Source: JBIOXB01 sp050732395 (GTDB taxonomy: Bacteria > Zhuqueibacterota > Zhuqueibacteria > Zhuqueibacterales > Zhuqueibacteraceae). Taken from it: DNA of 64,000 nt. Both the position numbers and the translations under genes were made by a program. Below the pieces are notes generated by a model. That model searched no databases, had not been told where the DNA came from, and saw nothing but the letters and a program-made list of their open reading frames with translations. Below are positions 1 to 8,566 of the stretch, piece after piece. Positions within the stretch are counted from its first letter, which is position 1. Each line of letters starts with the position of its first letter. The stretch covers positions 62,001-126,000 of the forward strand of contig JBOHQX010000041.1 in assembly GCA_050732395.1 (NCBI GenBank). The letters run 5' to 3'.

Positions 1-251
1 GAGCCGTCGCCGTCATCGCCACGGCCGATCGGCGTGCCGACCTCGCCGTCGCCCTGTCCGACACCGCCGGTATTGCGGCCGGTGTAGCGAAAGCGCGGGA
101 TGTTGATCTGCGGCACGGGAATGCTGACCAGATCTTTCCCCTTCTTGCCGATCATTTCACCGCGTGTGATGTATTTGCGCAGCTCTTTCTTGATCTGCCC
201 ACGCAAGATTTGCCGGAAACGGCTGCGGTCTTTTTCGATCCTTTTGACCAT
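1..251 (-). CDS. YeaH/YhbH (UPF0229, DUF444) family protein, partial N-terminus
   Basis: Only the first 83 codons lie in the window; the C-terminus runs off the left edge. The protein begins MVKRIEKDRSRFRQILRGQ, then has a basic helix, a segment ending in SIPVPQINIPRF, and a Gly/Asp-rich linker (GRNTGGVGQGDGEVG). This basic start, SIP motif and glycine-rich hinge are what the UPF0229 family shows before its von Willebrand A-like domain. The partner gene prkA lies immediately upstream on the same strand, and prkA-yeaH(-spoVR) is a classic conserved operon in Proteobacteria and Bacillus. The exact biochemical role is unknown in the family; it works with the PrkA kinase in stress or stationary phase. 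The call rests on both the N-terminal sequence and the neighbour. Confidence 0.8.
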   Translation of the reverse strand, partial: MVKRIEKDRSRFRQILRGQIKKELRKYITRGEMIGKKGKDLVSIPVPQINIPRFRYTGRNTGGVGQGDGEVGTPIGRGDDGDG

Positions 252-257
252 ATTCTC

Positions 258-350
258 TTAAGATTTGAAAATTTACTCTTACTCTTATTCGCTCTTGGGC
301 ATTCAAAAGCGAGTAAGAGTGGGAGTAAGAATAAGAGCATGAGCAAGTGA
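258..350. repeat. Intergenic inverted repeat of 6-bp words between prkA and yeaH-like gene
   Basis: The 109-bp gap between the two operon genes is almost entirely purine/pyrimidine-biased hexameric words. The left arm reads TTACTC TTACTC TTATTC and the right arm reads GAGTAA GAGTGG GAGTAA GAATAA GAGCAT GAGCAA. The arms are complementary in register, so the transcript could fold into a long imperfect hairpin inside the operon. It belongs with the other periodic intergenic palindromes in this window, although its period is 6 rather than 7. Confidence 0.6.
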
Positions 351-360
351 GGGAATGCGC

Positions 361-2442
361 TTACCTGTGTTTCACATCCCCTCTCGCAAAAATGCTGGCG
401 ACGTAGTTGAGCACGTCGGTTGCACTTTCGTCGTTGTAGCCGTAGTACTTAATCATGCGAGATTTTACCACGTCGATTTTTTCCTGCGTTTCTTTGTCGA
501 CCACGCTGGAGATTAAAGTGGTGAGCTTGATGGTATCTTTTTGATCCTCGAATAATTTCAACTCGAGGGCTTTTTGCAGACGTTCGTTGCTTTTGTAGTC
601 GAACGTCTTGCCCTCCAAGGCGAGCGCGCCGATGTAGTTCATGATCTCGCGGCGGAAATCATCCTTCCGGCTTTCAGGAATGTCGATCTTCTCTTCGATG
701 GCGCGCATCAGGCGTTCATCCGGCTCGTCGTCGGCGCCGGTGAATTTGTTTCTGACACGCTCGCGCTGGGTGTAGGCCTTGACGTTGTCAATGTAATTAC
801 CGCACAACCTCTTGAGAGCATCTTCGTCCGCAGCGATGGCGCGCTGAACTTCGTTCTTCACAATGTCCTCGTATTCTTCCTTCACCACGGCCAGCAATTC
901 CTTGTAGCGCTTGCGCAGCTCGTCGCTGCTAATCAGTGAATGATGCCGGATGCCGGACTCCAACTCGTTCATCACCATGAAGGGATTGATGCTGGTCGCG
1001 CTTTTTTCGCTCACCAGCGCGTTTGAAATCTTGTCCTGCACGTAACGCGGGGAAATGCCTTCCATACCCTCGCGGCCGGCGTCGGCACGCAATTCTTTGA
1101 TGTTGTCTTCGGTAAAGCCGGGTAGGGTTTTGCCGTTGTAGAGCTTCAGTTTTTGCAGCAGTGTCAATTGTGCTTTTTTGGGATCTTCGAGGCGCGTCAA
1201 GACCGCCCACATGGCGGCGGTCTCGATGGTGTGGGGCGCAATGTGCTTACCCTTGATACGTTTGGAATTATAGTCTTTTTCGTAGATTTTGATTTCGTCG
1301 CCGAGCCTGGTGATGTAGGGCACGTCGATTTTCACGGTGCGATCGCGCAGAGCCTCCATATATTCGTTCGAAAGCAGCTTGCGATATTCCGGTTCGTTGG
1401 TGTGCCCGATGATCACTTCGTCGATATCGGTTTGTGCGAATTTTTTCGGCTTGATCTTGTGCTCCTGCGAGGCGCCCAGCAAATCATAAAGAAAAGCGAC
1501 GTCCAGCTTCAAGACTTCGATGAATTCGATAATGCCACGATTGGCGATATTGAATTCGCCGTCGAAATTGAAAGCACGCGCATCCGATTCCGAGCCGTAT
1601 TCCGCAATTTTGCGATAATTGATGTCGCCAGTCAATTCCGTCGAATCCTGATTTTTCTCGTCTTTGGGCTGGAACGTGCCGATGCCGATCCGGTCTTTTT
1701 CCGAAAGCAACAGGCGCTCGACGCGAATGTCTTTGAGCAGATCCGCCCACGAGCCGTCATGCTGGCGAATGTGCTCGCGGTACATCTGCCGGCAGAACGG
1801 GCACAACTCGCCGGCAATCGATACCAGGCGATCCGCAGGCTTACCGGTATTGATCAGCTCCAGCATTTTCGGGCGCAACTCTTCCGATACCAAATGCAAA
1901 GGCTCTTCATGCATCGGGCACTTCGCCCAGGCCTCCTCACCATTGACCACCTGCTTCCACGAGAACGTGTACAAGGCGCCATCGGGCGTGCGTGAATAAT
2001 TCTCCAGGCCTTTTTTGAGCAATCGCACGATCGTGCTCTTGGAGCTGCCGACCGGCCCGTGCAGCAACAGCACACGCTTCTCCGTGCCATAACCCTGCGC
2101 TGCGGCTTTGAAGAAGCTGACTACGCGCATGAGCGTACGATCCAAGCCATACACCGCGTCGCGGCCCTCATCGAACGGATCGTTGAAAAATTTGTAATGA
2201 ATCAGCTTTTCTTTGAATTCCACCACTTCTTCGGTGCCGTGCGTGAGAATCATGTCGTAGATGCGCTGGAACGCCGTGCGAGTGACTAAAGGCAGGCGTT
2301 GTACGACACCGAGATACTCCTCGAAGCCGCCCTGCCAGGTCAGCTCGCGGTACGCAGCCGTATCTTGAATCTTACTCAGCGCCGCGATGATACTATCCGA
2401 ATTGGAAAGGGTAGACGTTGGCATCGAAGCTTGACTTGTCAT
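361..2442 (-). CDS. prkA: PrkA family serine protein kinase
   Basis: This encodes a 693-residue cytoplasmic protein, the usual length for PrkA. The N-terminal two thirds is an AAA-type domain with a P-loop GPVGSSKST at about residues 130-140, preceded by the family's typical region ending FFKAAAQGYGTEKRVLLLHG. The C-terminal third is the PrkA-specific kinase-like domain, with the run KFTGADDEPDERLMRAIEEKI and an end rich in acidic and basic helices. In E. coli and Bacillus, PrkA (YeaG) is a Ser/Thr kinase of starvation or sporulation phases. The start at 2442 is chosen over an in-frame ATG at 2457 because GGAGG sits 8 nt before it and the 2457 ATG overlaps that ribosome-binding site. The yeaH-type gene follows 109 bp downstream. 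Confidence 0.95.
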   Translation of the reverse strand: MTSQASMPTSTLSNSDSIIAALSKIQDTAAYRELTWQGGFEEYLGVVQRLPLVTRTAFQRIYDMILTHGTEEVVEFKEKLIHYKFFNDPFDEGRDAVYGLDRTLMRVVSFFKAAAQGYGTEKRVLLLHGPVGSSKSTIVRLLKKGLENYSRTPDGALYTFSWKQVVNGEEAWAKCPMHEEPLHLVSEELRPKMLELINTGKPADRLVSIAGELCPFCRQMYREHIRQHDGSWADLLKDIRVERLLLSEKDRIGIGTFQPKDEKNQDSTELTGDINYRKIAEYGSESDARAFNFDGEFNIANRGIIEFIEVLKLDVAFLYDLLGASQEHKIKPKKFAQTDIDEVIIGHTNEPEYRKLLSNEYMEALRDRTVKIDVPYITRLGDEIKIYEKDYNSKRIKGKHIAPHTIETAAMWAVLTRLEDPKKAQLTLLQKLKLYNGKTLPGFTEDNIKELRADAGREGMEGISPRYVQDKISNALVSEKSATSINPFMVMNELESGIRHHSLISSDELRKRYKELLAVVKEEYEDIVKNEVQRAIAADEDALKRLCGNYIDNVKAYTQRERVRNKFTGADDEPDERLMRAIEEKIDIPESRKDDFRREIMNYIGALALEGKTFDYKSNERLQKALELKLFEDQKDTIKLTTLISSVVDKETQEKIDVVKSRMIKYYGYNDESATDVLNYVASIFARGDVKHR

Positions 2443-3172
2443 GAACTGAACCTCCATTCGCGTTGGTGTCCAGGGAGAAACGGAAGCAAGGTCGCTTGCG
2501 AGTCAAAGCTGACACGAGCGCGGCTGCCAAAATAGCGCGACGCCATGGCTGTTACCGCTGCACGCCTGTTCCACCATTGGAAAATTGTCAACGTAAGCTA
2601 ACGACTGGTTGCGGTAGGATCGAAATCAATCGAGCCAGATTCTCAACTCGATTACATGAGGTCTTGTTACAGGCAAAGAGCTTTGCCTCAATAGCATAGG
2701 AAGATGTTTGATCACCCGGTTCGAGGCTTTGCCTTTCTTCCTGAATGGGTCGGGCCCGCCTGGTATTGCATCAAGAGGTGGTAGTCCCATTGTGGAGATT
2801 TTCAACTTCGCTCACGTCGCCGCCGGCCTTTTTGGGCGCATCGTGACGTTTCGTCAAAGAACATGAACTCCACCCTCTCACAGCGTAGAGCTAAGCCGAA
2901 GTTCTAATCTCCCAAGACAAAAAAAGTCGAAATCAAGAGCTTTTCGACTTGGCGAGACAAAGAGCGATATTGCAAAACTTGCGCGATAATACGAACGCGC
3001 ATACTAAAAGTCAAGGTATTTTCTAGAGCATGGCAACTACCGCAACCGCAAATTCTACGCCGCTGTTTTAGCGGAAATGGGTTGATTATGCCCTATCCAA
3101 CTCTGCTTCGGAGAAAAAGTTCCGTTAGGCTGCTTGCTTTTCAGACTCCCATGCTTCATATTTACTGCTGTT
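2443..3172. other. Gene-free upstream region of prkA
   Basis: About 730 bp hold no open frame that looks like protein on either strand. The only structure seen is the hairpin with a T-run on the minus strand at 2919-2950. The prkA promoter should lie close to 2450-2600, but no convincing sigma-70 or sigma-54 motif was recognised by eye. Confidence 0.5.
2916..2950 (-). terminator. Rho-independent terminator-like hairpin, orphan
   Basis: AAGTCGAAA at 2924-2932 is the perfect complement of TTTCGACTT at 2942-2950, with a 9-nt loop. Read on the minus strand the stem is followed directly by seven T residues. No gene is present upstream on the minus strand for over 1.2 kb, so it is either the remote terminator of the thiamine operon or a relic of a lost gene in this decayed region. 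Confidence 0.5.
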
Positions 3173-3650
3173 ATGAATGATTTTAACAGATTCCTTGGCA
3201 TGGATTGCCCCATCACCCGGCGTGATTTTTTTAAATGGGTACGGCGTTGGGAATTGAAAGTTACGCTTTAGGAGGCGAAAAATCTTCAGGGAAAAAACCT
3301 ACAACCCCTATTGACTATCCGCACACTCGCGCAGGCTTGCACGCGCAGGTTTTGGAATCCACCCAACTCGGGCACCGTGTGCGCGAGGGCGCATGCCTGA
3401 CGCTACCATACAATACTATTGATTCAAATGAAGAGTATGATTTAATTGTGGTTGGCGCAGGACTGGCTGGCGGCGGCATATGTTTATCACCGCGAGCGCA
3501 AGGGCGCAGTGCGCTTCCTCATTTTGGATAATCACGAGGATTTCGGCGGCCATGCACGAAACCGCACGCCGCGAGCTGACCGAGCTTTACACCACTTGCC
3601 CATTACGAAAACCCTCCTCACAAACAGGGCTGCAAAAAACTAGGGAGAAT
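3173..3650 (+). pseudogene. Decayed FAD/NAD(P)-dependent oxidoreductase (spermidine dehydrogenase-like) fragment
   Basis: Three plus-strand frames, read in succession, spell the start of one protein. The first frame gives MNDFNRFLGMDCPITRRDFF, a Tat-type RRDF leader. The second gives a NGTALGI-like continuation, a YPHTRAGL segment and DLIVVGAGLAGG, the dinucleotide-binding fold. The third gives AAYVYHRERKGAVRFLILDN and HEDFGGHAR. In spermidine dehydrogenase-like FAD oxidoreductases these elements occur in this order in a single frame (RRDFLNG, YPPxxTGLRGSHPGSF, DLIVVGAGxSGLAAA, ILDNHDDFGGHARRNEF). Here at least two frameshifts and loss of the rest of the roughly 600-residue enzyme make it a pseudogene. 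Assembly error could explain the shifts but not the missing C-terminal domains. Confidence 0.75.
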
Positions 3651-3667
3651 TTCCTTCGCTGGGGCAG

Positions 3668-4012
3668 ATGCTGGAGGAAGCCCGCGGACACTATTGGCAT
3701 TGCAACAAGGCATGCGCGCGGCTCAAGAGAAGCTCTATTAAGAACCTCAGCGCGACAATCGTCGGCAGCTTTCCCGGCCTGCAGTTGATCACCATCTCGT
3801 TGCTGCAAGGGACGGCCAACGTTTATTTCACGTTACGCGTGGGGATCATGGCAAGAAACTATCTGTTGACTGCCGGAGAAAATTTCGTGCACCAGGAGGC
3901 ACGCCGCACCGCCAATCGCGAAGCGGTGAAAATGCGGCGGCCGTTAGACATGAGCGCGGTAGCTCTCCTGCCCGCCGTACTGAAAAAGGGGTGGAGCAAG
4001 CTCTTTGCGTAA
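3668..4012 (+). pseudogene. Probable C-terminal fragment of a DUF697-like protein
   Basis: A 114-codon open frame contains SLLQGTANVYFTLRVGIMAR, then a basic helix RRTANREAVKM and an ending LLPAVLKKGWSKLFA. This resembles, from memory, the C-terminal region of DUF697-type membrane proteins (a pattern like GxxNAFLTLRVGxxxxxYL followed by RREAxREAxxLLP). The expected N-terminal membrane segments are absent, and it sits next to the oxidoreductase pseudogene, so it is more likely a remnant than a gene. The family assignment is tentative. Confidence 0.35.
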
Positions 4013-4039
4013 AGTGGATGGGCTGCTCAAATTTTGAAA

Positions 4040-4131
4040 AGCGAGGATCGAAGATAGATGATCGCGAAATGCATGGAGCTTATTTTTTGCGATCTTCAAT
4101 TCTCAATCTTCGATCTTCAGTCTTCGCTTCC
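4040..4131. repeat. Heptad-word intergenic inverted repeat (GATCGAA type)
   Basis: The left arm (about 4040-4067) is made of the 7-bp words AGCGAGG ATCGAAG ATAGATG ATCGCGA. The right arm (about 4088-4129) is TGCGATC TTCAATT CTCAATC TTCGATC TTCAGTC TTCGCTT. The arms are complementary with one extra heptad on the right, and flanking TTGAAAA / TTTTTCAA extend the stem. It lies between the gene fragments and the end of the thiamine pyrophosphokinase gene, where it may also end that transcript. Confidence 0.65.
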
Positions 4132-4174
4132 CTTGTTTTTCAAACTTCCATTCAACTTTGTCGCATGAAAGATA

Positions 4175-4846
4175 CTAGGCTGAAAGTGTAACCTCTCGTC
4201 GTACGCGATAACAAAACAAATTCCCTTCCGTTACGGTGACCGCGAACGCGTCCGCCAGCGCCTCGTTGCTCAAACCGTCGCGCTTGCTCCATTCTAAATC
4301 TTCGTTTTTAAGCGGATACCTCAAACCTTCAGTCACAATCCCGCGCACGCGCCGGAATGCAATCAATGAAATCTGCTGCCCAGGAAAGGAGGCAAAGCGA
4401 ACAGTAGCCGGCCGGCCTTCACTACGAATGAAGCTACCGACGCCGAAATTGTCGTGAGCTTCCAATTCCAGCCGGTCGCAAAATTTTTCGGCAATATTGA
4501 GATTCACAAGCTGGTGATCAAAACGCAAGCCGGTAATTCCCACGAGCAGCGCGCGTTGAACTTTTTGTTCCACTGCAAACGTCAGCGTCTTCTCCAAATC
4601 CGTGGCCTCCTGGCTCGGGCGATAGATGAACTGGGCTTCCACAAGGGCGCAGCGTGTATCAGCACTCACCGAATCTAAATCGCCAACCACGAACCGTGGC
4701 TGCAGCCCGGCCTCGTGTGCGCGGTTTGCGCCGCCGTCGGCGCATATGATCACTTCGGCGCGTGCGGCGCATTCGGCTAGAATTTCAGATGCAGGCAGTA
4801 AGCCATTGGCGACGACCAAGGCGGTTTTCTCAGACATGTGGAGCAT
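4175..4846 (-). CDS. thiN: Thiamine pyrophosphokinase
   Basis: This 223-residue cytoplasmic enzyme transfers pyrophosphate from ATP to thiamine to make TPP, so it salvages imported thiamine. It shows the family's early motif CADGGANRAHEAG, the metal/ATP-binding GDLDSV, then the DLEKTL and GITGLRFDHQLVNL segments, followed by the thiamine-binding beta domain. Length and motif order match the family. It begins 16 nt after the end of the TonB receptor gene on the same strand, so both genes should be one transcript under the TPP riboswitch at 7500-7585. A second in-frame ATG at 4837 is an equally possible start; neither has a strong ribosome-binding site, as expected if translation is coupled. 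Confidence 0.93.
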   Translation of the reverse strand: MLHMSEKTALVVANGLLPASEILAECAARAEVIICADGGANRAHEAGLQPRFVVGDLDSVSADTRCALVEAQFIYRPSQEATDLEKTLTFAVEQKVQRALLVGITGLRFDHQLVNLNIAEKFCDRLELEAHDNFGVGSFIRSEGRPATVRFASFPGQQISLIAFRRVRGIVTEGLRYPLKNEDLEWSKRDGLSNEALADAFAVTVTEGNLFCYRVRREVTLSA

Positions 4847-4862
4847 TCATTAAGTTCGAATC

Positions 4863-7379
4863 TCACAGCTCGTATTTTGCATTCACAAAAAATTGCCGTT
4901 CTGCAGCCGGAAAAAAATCATCGCCCTCCCCGTGCATGATGTAAAGCCGGTCAAAGAAGTTTTGCACGTGCACTTGCAGCGTCAAGCCCCGCAGACCGAG
5001 GCGCTCGCAGGCGTAGGTTACAGCACCGTGGAACACCGTATACGAATCCACAGTATTGTCCCGAGGCGCGACGGCGTGCTCCGCGGGTAGATCGCCAAAA
5101 TTGTCCGTGTATTTTTTGCCGGCGTGCTGCGCGGTGAGCGAAACCGCGAAGCCTGCAAGTGAAAGCGACAGTCGCGCATTCGCCAGAAAATCCGGAAAGC
5201 CGGCCACGGGATTGCCATTTAAAACCACATGCGTGGTGTCATTCAGAAACAGGGCATACTCCTTCAATTCATTTTGGCTGAGCATGAGATTTCCACTGAC
5301 CGATAGCCATGAAAACGGTCTGGCCTCTGCTTCCATTTCGATGCCTGCGTGTAAAGTGCGCTCGGCATTGCCGGTGATCGGCTGGCCGAAGCGATCCAAT
5401 TGGCCGCTTTTGATGATCTCATCCCTGAAATCCATGTAGTAAAAATTCAGCGCGGCGCGCGACGCCTCGCCGCGATAGCCGAATCCGATTTCGTAGTCGT
5501 ATAGCCTTTCCGGCTTGACCAGCGGTCGGTCGAAATCGAAACTGCCATCGGGATGGTGTTCGAATTGCGGCTCGACGGCGCCCCAGCTCGCCGGCGTGCT
5601 TGCTTCCGCGGCGTCGTAAAAGTTCTTCAAACGCGGCTCGCGGCTGGTGCGGGCGGCGCTGATGTAGGCGTTGCACGTTTCGCTGAAATTATAATTCAAG
5701 CCCAAACGAGGGTTCCAAAAATGATAGCGCAGGGTAAAGTCCGTGCCCACAAACTCTTCACCATACAAGCGATATTTCAGATTGACAAATTGCAGATCGA
5801 AGTCGAAGTTCAAGTTGGGCTGCAACTGAAAATTGACGTGCACATAGGGCGAGAGCATTTCCTTGGCACCACGATATTCGTAATAATGCCGGGTGCCGAT
5901 ATAGTCGTAGCCGTCGTACTCACCAGAAACCGCGCGCGGTAAGGCGTCGTCGCCATCTTGAATGCGGCCCCAGTGCAGCGAGCGATGGCGTCGCAGCTCG
6001 GCACCAACCGTCGTTTCGCCGCGTGGGTGTTGCCACGTCAATTGCGGCAGCCAGCCAATTTGCTTGTTGTCGACATATGCACGAATCAGCAAGCTATCGA
6101 CAAAAACTTCTTCAGGATTGCCCTCGACGGCAAAACCGTATTCGGGAAGGAGACGATAATAGGAAAATGGAGCCCAATTACCGTTGTAATCAAAAAAGCC
6201 GCGGCCACGCATGGCAAAAAAAGTGTTGCTCAAACGCCAGTTCCCGCTCAGGCGATATTCGTTGAGGAACTGGAGCTGCGGCTGGTTGAAGTTTTCAATT
6301 TCATCCGGGCGCGAAATCGGATTTTGCCGCCGCGTGTCGCGGTACAAGGTCGAATCTTTGGGAATACCGTAGTAGGCGAGATGGTCTTCGATCGGACCGC
6401 CATAAAAATGCAGGCGCGTAATCGACTTTCGGCCTCCATAGGCGGCCCCGAAGAAATAACTCTTCAGATCGACCCAGGCACGTTCGCGGTAGCCGTCGCT
6501 TTGAATGCGCGAAATTCTGCCGAACAACGAAATCTTTTTTGCGAGCCAGCCACTGTGGAACGCCAACGAGTATTTGCGCGTGCCCAACGAACCGCCGCCG
6601 AGATAAGCTTCAATTCCTGCTTTCGGGGCGAACCCCGAGGTGAGTAGATTCACCGAGCCGCCGATCGCGGGCGGGCCGTAAGACGCGCCACCCGCACCGC
6701 GTTGAATTTGAATGTCTTCCGTGTTGCCCAGCAAGTCCGGAAAATCGATCCAATAAACGTTGTGATCCTCCGGGTCGTTCTGCGGCACGCCGTTGATCAA
6801 AACCGAGATGCGGCGCTGGTCGAAGCCGCGGATGGAAAGATAGTTGTAGCCGATACCGTTGCCGTTTTCGGAATAAAACGCCGTGGAGGGCAGCTCGCTG
6901 AGCAGCGCAGGAATGTCTTGCGCGAAATAGCGCTGCTCCAGGTCGTTTGGCGTGATCGTGGAAAAAGTCACCGGGCTCTCGCGCTCGTGCGCGCGTGTGG
7001 CCAAAACAATGACGGGCGGGCTTGCCAGTGCTTGCGGTTTCAAGCGAAAAGCCACACGCACTTCAGCCCGATTCATTTCCAACGCCAAGCTTTGACTTTC
7101 ATAGCCGACGAAGCTGGCGGTCAAGGTAAAGCGGCCAAACGGCAGATTGGCGATTTCAAAGTTTCCTCTGGCGTCGCAGACGGCGCCTCGCCGCGTTTCT
7201 GCGATCACAATATTGCAGCCTTTCAATGGCGACCTTGTTTGGACATCATGCACGGTACCCCGCAATGTAGCAGTCGGTTGCGCATATATGACTGAAAACC
7301 ACGAACTACTCAAAAACACCTCGACGCCGGCAATCAGCCAGCGGCGAGTATTCTTTCGTGATCGAAGTAACGCTCTCAT
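4863..7379 (-). CDS. TonB-dependent outer-membrane receptor, probably for thiamine
   Basis: This 838-residue protein starts with a signal peptide ending near VIYAQ. A carboxypeptidase-regulatory-like beta domain follows (about 37-110: LRGTVHDVQTRSPLKGCNI, GNFEIANLPFG). Next comes the plug domain, with ISVLINGVPQND and the end-of-plug motif GAGGASYGPPAIGGSVNL, and then a 22-strand-type barrel ending in an aromatic-rich strand (FFVNAKYEL). Substrate cannot be read from the barrel. The TPP riboswitch and attenuator in its leader, plus the adjacent thiamine pyrophosphokinase, strongly imply uptake of thiamine or a derivative. TPP-riboswitch-controlled TonB receptors of this kind are known in Bacteroidetes and Proteobacteria. 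The ATG at 7379 has GGAGATGAGGC in front of it. Confidence 0.92.
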   Translation of the reverse strand: MRALLRSRKNTRRWLIAGVEVFLSSSWFSVIYAQPTATLRGTVHDVQTRSPLKGCNIVIAETRRGAVCDARGNFEIANLPFGRFTLTASFVGYESQSLALEMNRAEVRVAFRLKPQALASPPVIVLATRAHERESPVTFSTITPNDLEQRYFAQDIPALLSELPSTAFYSENGNGIGYNYLSIRGFDQRRISVLINGVPQNDPEDHNVYWIDFPDLLGNTEDIQIQRGAGGASYGPPAIGGSVNLLTSGFAPKAGIEAYLGGGSLGTRKYSLAFHSGWLAKKISLFGRISRIQSDGYRERAWVDLKSYFFGAAYGGRKSITRLHFYGGPIEDHLAYYGIPKDSTLYRDTRRQNPISRPDEIENFNQPQLQFLNEYRLSGNWRLSNTFFAMRGRGFFDYNGNWAPFSYYRLLPEYGFAVEGNPEEVFVDSLLIRAYVDNKQIGWLPQLTWQHPRGETTVGAELRRHRSLHWGRIQDGDDALPRAVSGEYDGYDYIGTRHYYEYRGAKEMLSPYVHVNFQLQPNLNFDFDLQFVNLKYRLYGEEFVGTDFTLRYHFWNPRLGLNYNFSETCNAYISAARTSREPRLKNFYDAAEASTPASWGAVEPQFEHHPDGSFDFDRPLVKPERLYDYEIGFGYRGEASRAALNFYYMDFRDEIIKSGQLDRFGQPITGNAERTLHAGIEMEAEARPFSWLSVSGNLMLSQNELKEYALFLNDTTHVVLNGNPVAGFPDFLANARLSLSLAGFAVSLTAQHAGKKYTDNFGDLPAEHAVAPRDNTVDSYTVFHGAVTYACERLGLRGLTLQVHVQNFFDRLYIMHGEGDDFFPAAERQFFVNAKYEL

Positions 7380-7391
7380 GCCTCATCTCCA

Positions 7392-7440
7392 CAAAACAAA
7401 AAGCCGCGTTCCCGGTTTTCTACCTTGCAAGGGAAGCGGC
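7392..7440 (-). terminator. Intrinsic terminator in the TPP riboswitch leader
   Basis: Read on the minus strand, GCCGCTTCCC pairs with GGGAACGCGGC (one bulged base), with a 17-nt loop, and is followed by TTTTTGTTTT. It lies between the aptamer and the receptor's start codon, the position of an expression platform. This suggests control by premature transcription termination when TPP is bound. Confidence 0.75.
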
Positions 7441-7499
7441 CGCGTACAGGCTAACGCCATCAGGCATGAAAGCTGAAATTCAATCCGCCATGGTCACGA

Positions 7500-7585
7500 C
7501 CGTTTCCCTACGCCGGTATCATCCGGATCAGGTTCCAAGGGTATTCTCTCAGTCCCGTCTCTACGCGGGACACCCCTAACGGAGT
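7500..7585 (-). promoter_or_regulatory. TPP riboswitch (THI element)
   Basis: The minus strand carries the conserved thi-box order: TTAGGGGTGTCCC, CTGAGAGAATACCC, GGAACCTGATCCGGATGATA and ACCGGCGTAGGGAA. Both ligand-binding segments, the CUGAGA pyrimidine-sensor arm and the ACCUGAUCCGGAU pyrophosphate arm, are intact. It sits about 120 nt before the TonB receptor gene, with an intrinsic terminator in between. Confidence 0.97.
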
Positions 7586-7685
7586 GATTAAAAATAGGAC
7601 GAGCAGATAGGAAAGTCAAACGAAATTTTCAAACTTTCAGGCTTCAGATTCACCAAAGTCGAGGTCAAGGAGCTAACGCACGATT

Positions 7686-8537
7686 TTAATCGCCAAAAAG
7701 CAGGGTAATCTTAAATAAATCATCTTCATCGCTTTCCGGCCCCTCTCCGAAATCATTCCACTTGCGGATTTTTTCGAGAATTTCCTGCTTCAGCTCAGAT
7801 GAATCCAATGTAGATTTAAGGATCTTCAAATCTTTGATGCGGCCCTCCTTGGTGAGCTTAAAACAGATGGTCAAACTTCCCTTTACGCTTGGATCGTGCC
7901 TGCGTATACGCCGATACAAATCTTGCAACACAGGACGATGCTTGTCGAATACCGCGTTGATCGCGCTAGCGGGTCTTTCTTTCATTGAGAGGAAAGGCGA
8001 TTCGTCTAAACCAGCTTGATAGTTCTGATGCATTCCTCTTGTACTAGTTTTTAATCCATACGAGGAAATTTCTGACGGCTTGTTAGCCATTACAGTAAAA
8101 CGCTGAGTAAATCTCTTTCCTTGAGAAAAACGCTCGTCAAAACCATTCGCTAATTGTCTCGGGAGAGGCAACCTACCCAACGAATCTGAAAACAAAGCAT
8201 ACAATTGAGTTTCTTCTTGGAGAGCTGCGATCATGATTGTACGTGCTTCGATCCGTTGTTTGAGTTTCTCGATTCGCCCATCTATCGCTCGATTTCTTCT
8301 TTGGAAATCGTCGACTTTTTCTGCTAAAGCTCTCAAAAGGACTTTTCCTAGCTCGGTTGAGAAGACAACAGTAACGCCTAAGAATAATGTAAAAAGTACC
8401 ATCCCCCCCAAAAAAACTGCTCGAAAAAATTTAAACGATCTCAATGTGCTCCGGCTTGAAGCCTTGCGGTTTTCATGGATCGATAAGGTCATAATGATAT
8501 GCTGATTTTGCGCTTTGACTTTCCGAACGATTTTCAC
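7686..8537 (-). CDS. Membrane protein with AgmX/PglI-type TonB-like C-terminus
   Basis: This 283-residue protein has one N-terminal transmembrane helix (about residues 38-60, AVFLGGMVLFTLFLGVTVVF) and a coiled-coil stretch with basic and acidic heptads (about 72-110). A variable periplasmic linker leads to a C-terminal domain with KGSLTICFKLTKEGRIKDL, LKILKSTLDSSELKQEIL and the end motif IRKWNDFGEG followed by ITLLFGD. That end block is the AgmX/PglI form of the TonB C-terminal fold, also seen in the neighbouring gene and at 45768-46952. The GTG start at 8537 has GAGGTAGTA before it. It lies 29 nt downstream of the 375-residue gene, so both are co-transcribed. No ExbB/ExbD gene is adjacent. 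Its role in energy transduction or surface motility is inference. Confidence 0.72.
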   Translation of the reverse strand: MKIVRKVKAQNQHIIMTLSIHENRKASSRSTLRSFKFFRAVFLGGMVLFTLFLGVTVVFSTELGKVLLRALAEKVDDFQRRNRAIDGRIEKLKQRIEARTIMIAALQEETQLYALFSDSLGRLPLPRQLANGFDERFSQGKRFTQRFTVMANKPSEISSYGLKTSTRGMHQNYQAGLDESPFLSMKERPASAINAVFDKHRPVLQDLYRRIRRHDPSVKGSLTICFKLTKEGRIKDLKILKSTLDSSELKQEILEKIRKWNDFGEGPESDEDDLFKITLLFGD

Positions 8538-8566
8538 TACTACCTCGGTAAAAATTTGGCGCCTTA

